A stretch of 64,000 nucleotides of DNA from an uncultured Bacteroidota bacterium. GTDB lineage: Bacteria > Bacteroidota > Bacteroidia > JABEUT01. The notes under the pieces are model-generated. The model ran no database searches, was not told where the DNA came from, and saw nothing but the letters and a program-made list of their open reading frames with translations. This document shows positions 27,970 to 36,725 of this stretch, one piece after another. How positions within the stretch are numbered: the stretch's first letter is position 1; every line of letters starts with the position of its first letter. The stretch is from NCBI GenBank assembly GCA_903916255.1, contig CAIWVW010000010.1, positions 24,467-88,466 on the forward strand, read 5' to 3'. Both the position numbers and the translations under genes were made by a program.

Positions 27970-28512
27970 GTGGCTGAATCCATTACCATAACCGGAACAT
28001 CAAAAGAAGAAAAGTATGCCTCGCTGCTGCCGCAAATAAAAGCATTGGCAGAGGAGCCCGACCTATATGCCGCATTAGGCAATATTATTTCTGCATTAAA
28101 ATATGGTATGGGTTTTTTTTGGGCCGGAATTTACTTTGTAAAGGAAAAAGTGAAAAGTGAAAAGTTAAAAGTTGGAGAACAGCCGGAATTAAAAATTGAA
28201 AATTCAGAATTAGTATTAGGCCCCTTTCAGGGAACTGTTGCTTGTACCCGCATCGGCTTTGGTAAAGGTGTTTGCGGCTATGCATGGAAAAATAAAAAAA
28301 CAGTGATTGTGGATGATGTAAATACGTTCGAAGGGCATATTGCCTGTAGTTCGGAAAGCAAATCGGAAATAGTGCTGCCCATAGTTGGGAAAGACGGCCA
28401 AGTACGAATGATTCTCGATGTCGACAGCGACCGCTTTGCCGACTTTGACGCTACCGATGAAAAGGCGCTTACCGAAGTTGTTCATATAATAGAAAGCATA
28501 GTAAACTCCTGA
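27970..28512 (+). CDS. msrC: Free methionine-(R)-sulfoxide reductase (fRMsr), GAF domain
   Basis: The 180-residue protein begins at a GTG and contains a single GAF domain. It has the fRMsr signature LGPFQGTVACTRI, GVCGYAWKN and VDDVNTFEGHIACSS. Its catalytic/resolving Cys residues are Cys92, Cys102 and Cys126, with the same 10- and 24-residue spacing as E. coli MsrC. The enzyme reduces free L-methionine-(R)-sulfoxide using thioredoxin. It has an extra Lys/Glu-rich stretch of about 23 residues (near 59-81) encoded by heptamer repeat tracts, which is not part of the fold in relatives. The next gene starts 3 nt downstream. Confidence 0.9.
   Translation: MAESITITGTSKEEKYASLLPQIKALAEEPDLYAALGNIISALKYGMGFFWAGIYFVKEKVKSEKLKVGEQPELKIENSELVLGPFQGTVACTRIGFGKGVCGYAWKNKKTVIVDDVNTFEGHIACSSESKSEIVLPIVGKDGQVRMILDVDSDRFADFDATDEKALTEVVHIIESIVNS
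28146..28173 (+). repeat. Heptamer tract inside msrC (4 units)
   Basis: Four consecutive 7-nt units: AAAAGTG, AAAAGTG, AAAAGTT, AAAAGTT. They encode part of the KVKSEKLKV insertion in fRMsr. Confidence 0.7.
28185..28212 (+). repeat. Second heptamer tract inside msrC (4 units)
   Basis: Units GGAATTA, AAAATTG, AAAATTC, AGAATTA, 11 nt after the first tract. They encode ELKIENSEL. Confidence 0.65.
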
Positions 28513-28515
28513 GTA

Positions 28516-30144
28516 TTGAAAAGGCTTTCCATAATATCGTCCTTATTACTGCTGGCAAGCGGTTGCGCCCAAATAGTAAACCCTACCGGAGGCCCGAAGG
28601 ATGTTACTCCGCCCAAAGCGCTGGAATACCATCCCGGAAATAAAAGTACACGCTCACACCCTCAAAAAATAGATATCACATTCGATGAATATATCCAGTT
28701 GAAAGAACTTTCCAAGCAATTTATTATTTCGCCGCCTTTAAAGTTCCTGCCCATTCCGCTTGTAAAAGGAAGGGTTCTGGAGATTTCCCTGAAAAAAGAC
28801 ACCCTGCTCGAGAATACAACCTACACGTTCAATTTCGGAAATGCCGTTTGCGACCTGAATGAAGCGAACCCTATTAAAAATTTCCAATATGTTTTTTCCA
28901 CCGGAAGTTATGTAGATTCTTTATCCATTCATGGTGTTGCGCTCGACGCATTTTCCCATGCTCCAATACAGGAAGGATTGGTGCTGCTTTATAGTAATAT
29001 GGGCGACTCTGTTCCCTACAAAAAAAATCCCGCTTATTGCGGACAGACGGATGATAATGGCTACTACCACATCGATAATATTAAAAATGGAAATTACCGC
29101 CTTATTGCCCTCACCAAAGGCGCAGGCGATTATCTCTATCACCCATACACGCAAAGCATAGCTTTTTACAGCGACACGTTTTCCCTTATAAAAAATGATA
29201 CGGTTAATTTCTTCCTGTTTACCGAAGAGCAGCCGAAACTACAGTTCTCGAAGGCGAAAGCGGTGGGCAAAGGACAAATACTTTTAACATTCAATAAAGC
29301 GGCAGACAGTATTTCCATCACTCCCGTAAACCTGAAAGACACTGTAAAATATAACACCTTACTACAATATTCTGCCACGCACGACAGTATTACCTATTGG
29401 ATTGATTATCCCAATATCGATTCGTTGCGTTTTATTATTTCGCACAATAAAAAACCAATGGATACTGCCATTGTTTACAATATTCCGGGGCATACAATTG
29501 TATCTTCAAAGAAAAACAAAAAGCCCGAAAAACCGCCTGTGTTGCAGGTTTCATTAAACACAGCCGACAAAGCTGCATTCGATTACCATTTGCCTTTTAC
29601 CATTCAATTCCCGCATCCGGTTACCAAAATCAACCTGTCTAAAATATTTCTTACACACCGTAAAGATACCCTGCCGTTAAAACAAACCGACCAATCTTCA
29701 TTTTTCCTTTCCCTGCGCCCCACGAAAGATTTGATAAGCGATTCCACCTATAGAATCACCATTCTGCCCGGCGCATTCACCGACTTTTTCAATTATACCA
29801 ACGATACCGTTATCCATAAATTCACCATACAGGAACAAAACTACTTTGGTACGCTTACGCTGGCCCTCGCATTTACTAAAAAGACACATTACCTCGTTCA
29901 ACTGATGGATGACAAAAGCAATATTGTGAGGCAGGATACTGTTAGCGGAACAACCAGTATTTTTTACGACGGCCTCCCTCCCGCTGTTTATGGAATAAGG
30001 GTGATAGAAGATAATAATAACAACGGTAAATGGGATATCGGTAACTTCCTGAAACAGGTGCAACCCGAAAAAGTTTACTATTATTCCGACAAAATAAATA
30101 TCCGCTCCAACTGGGATTTAACGCAGAGTTGGAAGGTGAATTAA
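28516..30144 (+). CDS. Ig-like (Big_5) domain lipoprotein
   Basis: A TTG at 28516 begins a lipoprotein signal (KRLSIISSLLLLASGC); no ATG fits. The 542-residue protein has the pattern common in Bacteroidota: IVNPTGGPKDVTPPKAL, a Big_5 Ig-like domain (about 30-130, FDEYIQLKELSKQFIISPPL), a small prealbumin-like/DUF4382-type repeat domain (GYYHIDNIKNGNYRLIAL), further Big_5 domains and a C-terminal EDNNNNGKWDIG motif that resembles a calcium-binding loop. It probably sits in the outer membrane as an envelope or gliding-related lipoprotein. It follows msrC by 3 nt and has no promoter of its own. Confidence 0.8.
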   Translation: MKRLSIISSLLLLASGCAQIVNPTGGPKDVTPPKALEYHPGNKSTRSHPQKIDITFDEYIQLKELSKQFIISPPLKFLPIPLVKGRVLEISLKKDTLLENTTYTFNFGNAVCDLNEANPIKNFQYVFSTGSYVDSLSIHGVALDAFSHAPIQEGLVLLYSNMGDSVPYKKNPAYCGQTDDNGYYHIDNIKNGNYRLIALTKGAGDYLYHPYTQSIAFYSDTFSLIKNDTVNFFLFTEEQPKLQFSKAKAVGKGQILLTFNKAADSISITPVNLKDTVKYNTLLQYSATHDSITYWIDYPNIDSLRFIISHNKKPMDTAIVYNIPGHTIVSSKKNKKPEKPPVLQVSLNTADKAAFDYHLPFTIQFPHPVTKINLSKIFLTHRKDTLPLKQTDQSSFFLSLRPTKDLISDSTYRITILPGAFTDFFNYTNDTVIHKFTIQEQNYFGTLTLALAFTKKTHYLVQLMDDKSNIVRQDTVSGTTSIFYDGLPPAVYGIRVIEDNNNNGKWDIGNFLKQVQPEKVYYYSDKINIRSNWDLTQSWKVN

Positions 30145-30653
30145 AAAGTTCCCGCAGATTGCGCTGAAAATATTCTTCGCAACCTTAGTAGAAAAGAACA
30201 ACCGATGCAATTAACCTTATTAATATATTCTACTTTGTCAAAATATGGTAATAAGGTTTTATATTTTGGTTAAATCTATTTTTCTACTATGGTTAAAAGC
30301 AAGAAAAATTTTGGTTTATGCAGCCTAAAAAATTATAAATATTGCACTCCTTTTATCATCTTCTTAAATAGTCATTTAAAGTATGCCTTTACCCTATAAA
30401 TACGTACAGAAAGGTTGTCAGGCAGTTATTTAAAAATTATTTATAATTGACTGGTAATCTGATACTAACAAGCAGTACTTTTGCCACACATTTGCATATC
30501 ATTAAATATGTCCAGATTCACATACAAACATGGACATCTGTTCAAAACCTTGTCCCGTATAGGATAGAGGGCATTTTTCCATGTTTCAAATACGTGAAAA
30601 ACCCGGACATTTCACTCTCAGGATTTTTCCACGAAAAAAGATACTGTTTTCCA

Positions 30654-30681
30654 CTCATAGTTCATAGTTTATCGTTCATAC
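30654..30681. repeat. Intergenic heptamer tract (4 units)
   Basis: Units CTCATAG, TTCATAG, TTTATCG, TTCATAC, period 7, lying just upstream of the PBP promoter. Confidence 0.65.
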
Positions 30682-30706
30682 TTTAATCAGGTGTCTGCTT
30701 TTTATG

Positions 30707-30714
30707 TAATTTTG
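30707..30714 (+). promoter_or_regulatory. -7 promoter box TAATTTTG for PBP gene
   Basis: TAATTTTG ends 20 nt before the CTG at 30735. No clear -33 TTG is present. Confidence 0.5.
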
Positions 30715-30734
30715 AGTCTTTAAATTCAAGTAAT

Positions 30735-33014
30735 CTGGCAAAGACTGAGAACGCTCCCGATAAGAAGCGATTTACAATATATATAAGAGTCTTCTGGACA
30801 CTGGTAATTCTTCCGTTGCTGCTATTGCTTTTATTAACGGTAGGCACGGCGGCAGGCTTATTCGGCAAACTACCCACGTTTGAAGAGCTTGAAAACCCGC
30901 AAAGTTTTTTAGCCTCCGAAGTCTATTCTTCCGATGGGGTGGTAATGGGCAAATACTATGTGCAAAATCGCTCCAATATTCAGTATAAGGATATAAGCCC
31001 ATATGTAATTAATGGCTTGGTAGCAACCGAAGATGCCCGTTTTTTCGACCATTCCGGCGTTGATTTGCGGAGTTTGTTCAGGGTATTCTTTAAAACAGTA
31101 TTGGGCCGTAAAAGCTCATCGGGCGGAGGAAGTACTATTACCCAGCAGCTTGCTAAAATGCTTTTCAGAAAGCAGGGGAAGATTTCTAAATTCCAGTTGG
31201 GAATTCAAAAAATAAAAGAGTGGATAATTGCCGCAAGACTGGAAAGGCAATATACCAAAGAAGAAATAATTACCCAATACCTCAACAAGTTCGACTTTAT
31301 CAATAATGCGGTGGGCATCCAGTCGGCAGCACGGATTTATTTCAGCACGTCCCCCGATTCTTTGAAAATAGAACAGGCCGCCATGCTGGTGGGAATGGAA
31401 AAAAACCCATCGTTGTTTAATCCGGCATCTGCGAAAAGAAAACAAAACGCATTTGAACGGAGAAATGTGGTGCTTTTCCAAATGAAGACCTACAATTACA
31501 TTACTCAACATAAATACGATTCACTGAAAAATATTCCGCTTGCGCTGAAATTTAAACCGGAAAACCCTGATGACGGACTGGCTTCTTATTTCCGGGAATA
31601 CCTGCGCGACAACTACCTGCGGAAATGGTGCGATGAGCACCTGAAGCCCGATGGCACCAAGTATGACATATATAAAGACGGGTTAAAAATATATACAACT
31701 ATCGATTCGCGCCTGCAGAAATATGCGGAAGAAGCCGTGGAACAAAATTGTAGATTTTTACAACCAAAGTTTTTCAATGAATTAAAAAACCGGAGGAATC
31801 CTCCCTTTGATTTTCGTATTTCAAAAGCTGAAAGCAATGACCTGATTAATGAATCTGTCCACCGCTCAGACCGCTATATAAGTATGAAAGAGGCGGGCGC
31901 TTCGGACGATGATATTGATAAGGCATTTAATACGCCTGTTCCAATGACGGTATTTACCTGGAAGAACAGCAAGCACGCACTTGATACTACCATGTCTCCA
32001 ATTGATTCTATACGTTGGGCAAAAAGCTTTTTACAATGCGGTTTCAGTTCCATTGACCCGCACACAGGCTTCATAAAAGCTTGGGTTGGCGGCATTGACC
32101 ATCGCTTTTTCAAATATGACCACGTAAAGGTAGGCAAACGGCAAGTAGGCTCTACTTTCAAACCATTCATCTACACACTTGCCGTGCAGAATGGATATTC
32201 CCCATGCTATAAAATGCCCAATGTTCCTATCACTATTCCGATTGAAGGACAACCTTCATGGACGCCAAAGAATGCCGATACAGATGATGACGGACGTATG
32301 ATGTCGTTGAGTGAAGCATTAGCCAAATCAGTCGACAGGATTGCAGCAGCACTCACCCACCAGTTCTCGCCGCAGGCCGTAATTAATGTAGTGCGCCACA
32401 TGGGTATTGAAGATAAGATAGATGCGGTGCCTTCACTTTGTTTGGGCACCTGTGAAATTGCTAATTTAGACATGGTAGGCGCTTATTGCACTTATGCTAA
32501 TAAGGGAATTTGGGTACAGCCAACGTTTGTCATGCGGATTGAAGATAAAAATGGCCGTGTGCTCGACCAGGTAAAGCCGGAAACCAGCGAGGCGTTGAGC
32601 CAGCAGGATGCTTATGTTATGCTCAACATGATGGAGGATGTAGTAATTCATGGCACGGGTGTGCGATTGCGCGGCCCGACTTATGCTCTTAAAAATCCTA
32701 TTGCAGGAAAAACCGGTACCACCCAAAACTGTTCTGATGGATGGTTTATTGGAATAACTCCTGATTTAGTTTCCGGTTGCTGGGCAGGCTTTGAAGACCG
32801 GGCCGTACACTTTGAAAATATGCAATGGGGACAAGGTGCCAGCGAAGCCTTACCTGTTTGGGCAGTATATATGAAAAAAGCTTATGCCGATAAATCTCTC
32901 AATATCTCACAGGGTGATTTTGAAAAGCCTGATAAGCCTCTCACCATAGAATGCGATTGTGATAAGTATAACAAAGAGAATAGCGGCACCAACGAGGGGA
33001 TATTCAATCATTAA
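30735..33014 (+). CDS. Class A penicillin-binding protein (PBP1A type), probable CTG start
   Basis: With a CTG start at 30735 the protein has 759 residues and begins M-AKTENAPDKKRFTIYIRVFW followed by one membrane helix, exactly the layout of Bacteroidota PBP1A. The frame from 30687 has no ATG, GTG or TTG until TTG 30816, which lies inside the membrane helix. The GT51 domain has Glu99 in ATEDARFFDHSG and GGSTITQQLAK; the transpeptidase has Ser473 in GSTFKPF, SVD and AGKTGTTQN. It polymerises lipid II and cross-links peptidoglycan in the periplasm. Length and motifs are normal; only the start codon is odd. Confidence 0.92.
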   Translation: MAKTENAPDKKRFTIYIRVFWTLVILPLLLLLLLTVGTAAGLFGKLPTFEELENPQSFLASEVYSSDGVVMGKYYVQNRSNIQYKDISPYVINGLVATEDARFFDHSGVDLRSLFRVFFKTVLGRKSSSGGGSTITQQLAKMLFRKQGKISKFQLGIQKIKEWIIAARLERQYTKEEIITQYLNKFDFINNAVGIQSAARIYFSTSPDSLKIEQAAMLVGMEKNPSLFNPASAKRKQNAFERRNVVLFQMKTYNYITQHKYDSLKNIPLALKFKPENPDDGLASYFREYLRDNYLRKWCDEHLKPDGTKYDIYKDGLKIYTTIDSRLQKYAEEAVEQNCRFLQPKFFNELKNRRNPPFDFRISKAESNDLINESVHRSDRYISMKEAGASDDDIDKAFNTPVPMTVFTWKNSKHALDTTMSPIDSIRWAKSFLQCGFSSIDPHTGFIKAWVGGIDHRFFKYDHVKVGKRQVGSTFKPFIYTLAVQNGYSPCYKMPNVPITIPIEGQPSWTPKNADTDDDGRMMSLSEALAKSVDRIAAALTHQFSPQAVINVVRHMGIEDKIDAVPSLCLGTCEIANLDMVGAYCTYANKGIWVQPTFVMRIEDKNGRVLDQVKPETSEALSQQDAYVMLNMMEDVVIHGTGVRLRGPTYALKNPIAGKTGTTQNCSDGWFIGITPDLVSGCWAGFEDRAVHFENMQWGQGASEALPVWAVYMKKAYADKSLNISQGDFEKPDKPLTIECDCDKYNKENSGTNEGIFNH

Positions 33015-33047
33015 AATCTTGCCGGGAAAACTGTTTTCCAGTCTTTT

Positions 33048-33071
33048 CTTGGCGGCTTAGCGTCTTTGCGA
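33048..33071. repeat. Period-8 repeat remnant between convergent genes
   Basis: Three 8-nt units: CTTGGCGG, CTTAGCGT, CTTTGCGA. On the minus strand they read CGCAAAGA-CGCTAAGC, a repeat type I recall as scattered in other Bacteroidota genomes; that point cannot be checked here. The tract lies between the PBP and scoB genes. Confidence 0.5.
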
Positions 33072-33077
33072 GAAACC

Positions 33078-33734
33078 TCAGTCAATTTTCATTTCCGGAA
33101 TATCACCTTCTATAATCAGCGTTCCTGCTGTTTTAGCTTTTATTTCTTCAACACTGACACCCGGCGCTCTTTCAATTAATTTAAAACCATTGGGAGTAAC
33201 ATCCAACACAGCTATTTCGGTAACAATGCGCTTTACGCAGCCAACGCCTGTAAGCGGTAAAGTACATGCCGGAAGCAGTTTTGATTCTCCTTTGGGATTG
33301 GTATGTTGCATGGCAACAATAATATTTTTAGCTGCCGCGACCAAATCCATAGCGCCACCCATGCCTTTCACCATTTTACCCGGAATTTTCCAGTTGGCTA
33401 TGTCGCCGGTCTGGCTCACTTCCATTGCGCCAAGTACAGTAAGGTCAACCTTCCCTGCGCGAATCATGCCAAAACTTTCAAAGGAATCGAAATAAGATGC
33501 CCCGGGAAGTACGGTAACCGTTTCTTTTCCGGCATTTATAAGGTCGGCATCCACATCACTATCCTTTGGATAGGGTCCTGTCCCTAATATTCCATTCTCC
33601 GATTGCAGGATAATAGTCATTCCCGATGGTATGTAATTAGCCACCAGCGTAGGAATACCTATACCCAGGTTAACATACATTCCATCTTTCAATTCCTGTG
33701 CTATGCGTTTAGCAATTCCGTTTTTGTCTAACAT
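33078..33734 (-). CDS. scoB: 3-oxoacid CoA-transferase, subunit B
   Basis: The 218-residue protein matches the beta subunit of succinyl-CoA:3-ketoacid CoA-transferase in length and motifs. It has the catalytic glutamate in [10 protein letters not shown], plus [15 protein letters not shown] and the [18 protein letters not shown] region. It transfers CoA between succinyl-CoA and acetoacetate (or another acyl acid), allowing use of ketone bodies and of leucine or lysine breakdown products. It starts 6 nt after scoA and the two form an operon; together they give the functional enzyme. Confidence 0.93.
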   Translation of the reverse strand: MLDKNGIAKRIAQELKDGMYVNLGIGIPTLVANYIPSGMTIILQSENGILGTGPYPKDSDVDADLINAGKETVTVLPGASYFDSFESFGMIRAGKVDLTVLGAMEVSQTGDIANWKIPGKMVKGMGGAMDLVAAAKNIIVAMQHTNPKGESKLLPACTLPLTGVGCVKRIVTEIAVLDVTPNGFKLIERAPGVSVEEIKAKTAGTLIIEGDIPEMKID

Positions 33735-33740
33735 AATTTC

Positions 33741-34433
33741 TTATTTTGAAACTGTTCTTCGTTCAATTCTCTTTTCGTAATTCTTTCCTTCAAAAATGCG
33801 GTGAACATATATTCCGGGTACGTGAATATTGTCGGGGTCCAGTTCGCCGGGCTGCACCAAATGCTCCACTTCAGCAATAGTAATATCTCCTGCTTTAGCC
33901 ATAGGCGCACTAAAATTGCGTGTGGTTTTTCTGAAAACAAGGTTCCCAAGCGTATCACCCTTCCACGCCTTTACAATAGAAAAATTGGCGTGAAGCGCCA
34001 TTTCCATCAAATATTTTTTACCGTTAAACTCCCGCACTTCTTTGCCTTCGGCTATTTCGGTGCCATATCCGGCAGGGGTAAAGAAGGCGGGTATGCCTAA
34101 CCCGGTCATAGCCACACGAGTCGCTAATGTGCCTTGCGGAACCAAATCAACCTGCAATTCGCCCTGCAAAAACTGGCGTTCAAATTCAGCGTTCTCGCCT
34201 ACATACGATGAAATCATCTTTTTTATCTGCCTTGTTTTTAGCAATAAGCCCAGACCGAAATCATCTACACCCGCATTATTTGAAATACAGGTTAATTCTT
34301 TAACCCCGCTTTTCAGCAACGCTGAAATACAGTTTTCAGGAATACCACACAGGCCAAATCCACCCAGCATAAGTGTCATACCATCTTTTATGCCTATAAT
34401 AGCTTCATCGGCATTTTTATAAACTTTATTCAT
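33741..34433 (-). CDS. scoA: 3-oxoacid CoA-transferase, subunit A
   Basis: The 230-residue alpha subunit begins with [35 protein letters not shown], the typical family start, and has the CoA-binding loop [16 protein letters not shown] and [10 protein letters not shown]. It pairs with ScoB for succinyl-CoA:acetoacetate transfer. Upstream, toward the divergent epimerase, there is a hairpin (GCCTGTT with AACAGG near 34496-34515) but no clear TAnnTTTG box on this strand. The operon is thus regulated by elements I cannot define. Confidence 0.93.
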   Translation of the reverse strand: MNKVYKNADEAIIGIKDGMTLMLGGFGLCGIPENCISALLKSGVKELTCISNNAGVDDFGLGLLLKTRQIKKMISSYVGENAEFERQFLQGELQVDLVPQGTLATRVAMTGLGIPAFFTPAGYGTEIAEGKEVREFNGKKYLMEMALHANFSIVKAWKGDTLGNLVFRKTTRNFSAPMAKAGDITIAEVEHLVQPGELDPDNIHVPGIYVHRIFEGKNYEKRIERRTVSK

Positions 34434-34557
34434 ACCCTTAATTTGTGGGCGAATTTAGTGAAATTCTTGTTCCTGCTAAGTGAGTTCTAACATTTGCCTG
34501 TTAGCAACAAACAGGTTTATAGGCGGAATAAGTCATCTATAAATTTTCACAGAATAG

Positions 34558-34565
34558 TATCTTTG
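34558..34565 (+). promoter_or_regulatory. -7 promoter box TATCTTTG
   Basis: The box ends 17 nt before the ATG of the epimerase gene. No clear -33 element is present. Confidence 0.5.
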
Positions 34566-34582
34566 TCGCTTTAAAACTAATA

Positions 34583-35578
34583 ATGAACACTTCATTAGTC
34601 ACAGGCGGAGCAGGTTTTATAGGAACTCATGTAGTAAATGAGTTGATAAAGGCTGGCCACAATGTGGTGGTTCTGGATGACTTAAGCGGTGGTTTTTTAG
34701 ATAATGTCAACCCAAAAGCATTATTTATTCAGGGTTCAGTAGAGGACCATGTGTTATTGGGGAAATTATTCGACGAACACAAGTTTGATTATGTATATCA
34801 CCTTGCGGCATATGCGGCAGAAGGGTTGAGCCATTTTATAAAACGGTTTAATTATTCCAATAACCTCATCGGAAGCGTTAACCTGATTAATGAATCGGTG
34901 AAACATAAAGTGAAATGCTTTGTGTTTACTTCCTCTATTGCAGTGTATGGTAACCAAAAGCCACCTATGACCGAGGACATGGTTCCTATTCCGGAAGACC
35001 CTTATGGAATTGCCAAATATGCCGTGGAAATGGATTTGAAAGTAACCCATGAAATGTTCGGCTTAAACTATATTATTTTCCGCCCGCACAATGTGTATGG
35101 CGAATACCAGAATTTTGGCGACCGCTACAGAAATGTAGTAGGCATTTTTATGAATCAATTAATGCAAGGCAAACAGCTTACTGTGTTTGGCGATGGTTCT
35201 CAAACCAGGGCATTCAGTTATATCGGCGATGTGGCTCCCTGCATTGCAAACTCTGTGAATAACAAGGCTGCCTATAATCAGGTATTTAATATTGGAGCGG
35301 ATAAGGAATACTCCGTAAATGAACTGGCGTTAGCTACAATGAAAGCTATGCAAATGAAAGGAGAGATAAGGCACCTGGAAGCAAGAAATGAGGTGATGCA
35401 CGCTTTTTCCGACCACAGTAAAGTAAAAAAACATTTTCCATCGTCTAATCCGGTTATCTTACAAGATGGATTGAACACAATGGCAAAATGGGCAAAAAGC
35501 GCCGGAGTAAGAAAAAGTAAAAAATTCAAGGATATTGAAATAATGGAAAAACTTCCGCCCGTATGGCTGGAAGATTAA
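34583..35578 (+). CDS. Extended SDR NAD-dependent epimerase/dehydratase
   Basis: The 331-residue protein has the extended SDR nucleotide-binding motif TGGAGFIGTHVVNEL, LDDLSGG, and the catalytic YGIAKYAVE (Y-x3-K) with a preceding Ser in FTSSIAVYG. It resembles UDP-glucose 4-epimerase and related sugar-nucleotide enzymes (FRPHNVYGEYQNFGD). The product is a sugar nucleotide for surface glycans. It is followed after 24 nt by a glycosyltransferase gene on the same strand, consistent with a small polysaccharide module. The exact sugar cannot be stated. Confidence 0.86.
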   Translation: MNTSLVTGGAGFIGTHVVNELIKAGHNVVVLDDLSGGFLDNVNPKALFIQGSVEDHVLLGKLFDEHKFDYVYHLAAYAAEGLSHFIKRFNYSNNLIGSVNLINESVKHKVKCFVFTSSIAVYGNQKPPMTEDMVPIPEDPYGIAKYAVEMDLKVTHEMFGLNYIIFRPHNVYGEYQNFGDRYRNVVGIFMNQLMQGKQLTVFGDGSQTRAFSYIGDVAPCIANSVNNKAAYNQVFNIGADKEYSVNELALATMKAMQMKGEIRHLEARNEVMHAFSDHSKVKKHFPSSNPVILQDGLNTMAKWAKSAGVRKSKKFKDIEIMEKLPPVWLED

Positions 35579-35602
35579 TAGAAGTATAAGTTTTTAGATA
35601 CA

Positions 35603-36691
35603 TTGAAAAAAATACTGTTTATTACTTCGCACAGGCCTAACAGGGCGCCGGGACAACGGTTCAGGTTTGAACAATTTTATGAATACCTTGAAAGCAATGG
35701 GTTTCATTGCGAGCACTCAAGCCTCATTTCAGACAAAGATGATATTAACCTTTACAGCAAAGGAAGGTATGTTCAAAAAATGGGAATACTGCTGAAAGCC
35801 ATTTTCAAAAGATTAAAGGACGTTGCGAGGGCTAATGAATTCGATATTATTTTTATACACCGCGAGGCATTATTATTGGGTTCTACTTATTTTGAAAAGC
35901 GTTTCCGGAAGTCGAAAGCAAAACTAGTGTATGATTTCGATGACTCTATTTGGCTGGGTGATACATCGGACGCCAATAAAAAACTAAGCTGGCTTAAATA
36001 TCCCGGAAAAATTGCAAAAATAATTTCCCTATCCGATATGATTTTTGCCGGCAACAAATACCTGGCAAATTATGCTTCTTATTACAACAGTAATGTTAAA
36101 ATAGTGCCGACAACTATCGATACTGCAGAATATAAAAGAAACCCTGACAGCAGGCGCAAAGATGGAAAGGTTTGCATTGGGTGGACAGGTAGTATTACCA
36201 CCATAAAACATTTTGAATTTGCTATTCCCATACTGACAAAACTAAAAGAAAAGTATGGCGATAAACTGGTAATAAAAGTAATTGGCGATAAAAACTATAT
36301 TCATAAAGAACTTGATATTAAAGGCCAGGGATGGAGTAAAGAAAATGAAATAGATGAACTTTCTTCTTTTGATATTGGTATTATGCCCCTGCCGGATGAT
36401 GAATGGACCAAAGGCAAATGCGGATTAAAAGGGCTTCAATATATGGCGCTCGAAATACCTGCCATTATGTCTCCTGTTGGTGTAAACAGTGATATAATTC
36501 AAGACGGGGTAAATGGATTTTTGGCAAATAACGAAACGGAATGGGTAGATAAAATATCCACTTTGATTGAAGACGAAATCCGTAGAAATAAAATGGGGCT
36601 TGAAGCCCGGAGAACGATTTTGGAAAATTTTTCAAAAGATTCGGAAAAAGGCAATTATCTCCGCTATTTCAATGAGCTGCTCAAGGTGTAG
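35603..36691 (+). CDS. GT-B glycosyltransferase (GT4-like)
   Basis: Translation starts at a TTG (35603) in front of KKILFITSHRPNRAPGQRFRFEQF, a common start of Bacteroidota GT4-like enzymes. The 362-residue protein has a C-terminal donor-binding region (IGWTGSITTIKHF, GIMPLPDDEWTKGKCGLKGLQYMALEIPAIMSP) with the Glu-containing loop of GT-B enzymes. Its role is transfer of a sugar to a lipid or glycan. It forms a pair with the preceding epimerase; the last bases lie only 34 nt from the gldH GTG. Confidence 0.83.
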   Translation: MKKILFITSHRPNRAPGQRFRFEQFYEYLESNGFHCEHSSLISDKDDINLYSKGRYVQKMGILLKAIFKRLKDVARANEFDIIFIHREALLLGSTYFEKRFRKSKAKLVYDFDDSIWLGDTSDANKKLSWLKYPGKIAKIISLSDMIFAGNKYLANYASYYNSNVKIVPTTIDTAEYKRNPDSRRKDGKVCIGWTGSITTIKHFEFAIPILTKLKEKYGDKLVIKVIGDKNYIHKELDIKGQGWSKENEIDELSSFDIGIMPLPDDEWTKGKCGLKGLQYMALEIPAIMSPVGVNSDIIQDGVNGFLANNETEWVDKISTLIEDEIRRNKMGLEARRTILENFSKDSEKGNYLRYFNELLKV

Positions 36692-36700
36692 AATATTCCG

Positions 36701-36708
36701 TAATTTTG
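36701..36708 (+). promoter_or_regulatory. -7 promoter box TAATTTTG for gldH
   Basis: TAATTTTG ends 17 nt before the GTG of gldH and begins 9 nt after the stop of the upstream glycosyltransferase. Confidence 0.5.
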
Positions 36709-36725
36709 CTCACTACAACAAACCC

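Larger units (their letters stand above)
30145..30734. other. 590-bp intergenic region with several small motifs
   Basis: No convincing gene is present. It contains a 10-bp inverted repeat (30186-30195 with 30280-30289), a lone -7-type box TACTTTTG (30476-30483), a 7-bp inverted repeat ATGTCCA/TGGACAT (30508-30514, 30531-30537), the heptamer tract at 30654-30681 and the PBP promoter box. The 79-codon open frame 30447-30686 has no recognisable content. A small RNA starting near 30490 is possible but unsupported. Confidence 0.5.

Noticed and set aside
30447..30686. 79-codon open frame in the long gap
   Set aside because: No start signal, no recognisable domain, and it runs through the heptamer tract; the composition is like its AT-rich surroundings.
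33048..33071. Possible terminator between PBP and scoB
   Set aside because: The sequence is a direct period-8 repeat with no inverted repeat or T-run.
36567..36725. Longer reading frame for gldH
   Set aside because: It overlaps the preceding glycosyltransferase by 125 bp and would bury the lipoprotein signal; GTG 36726 starts it cleanly.
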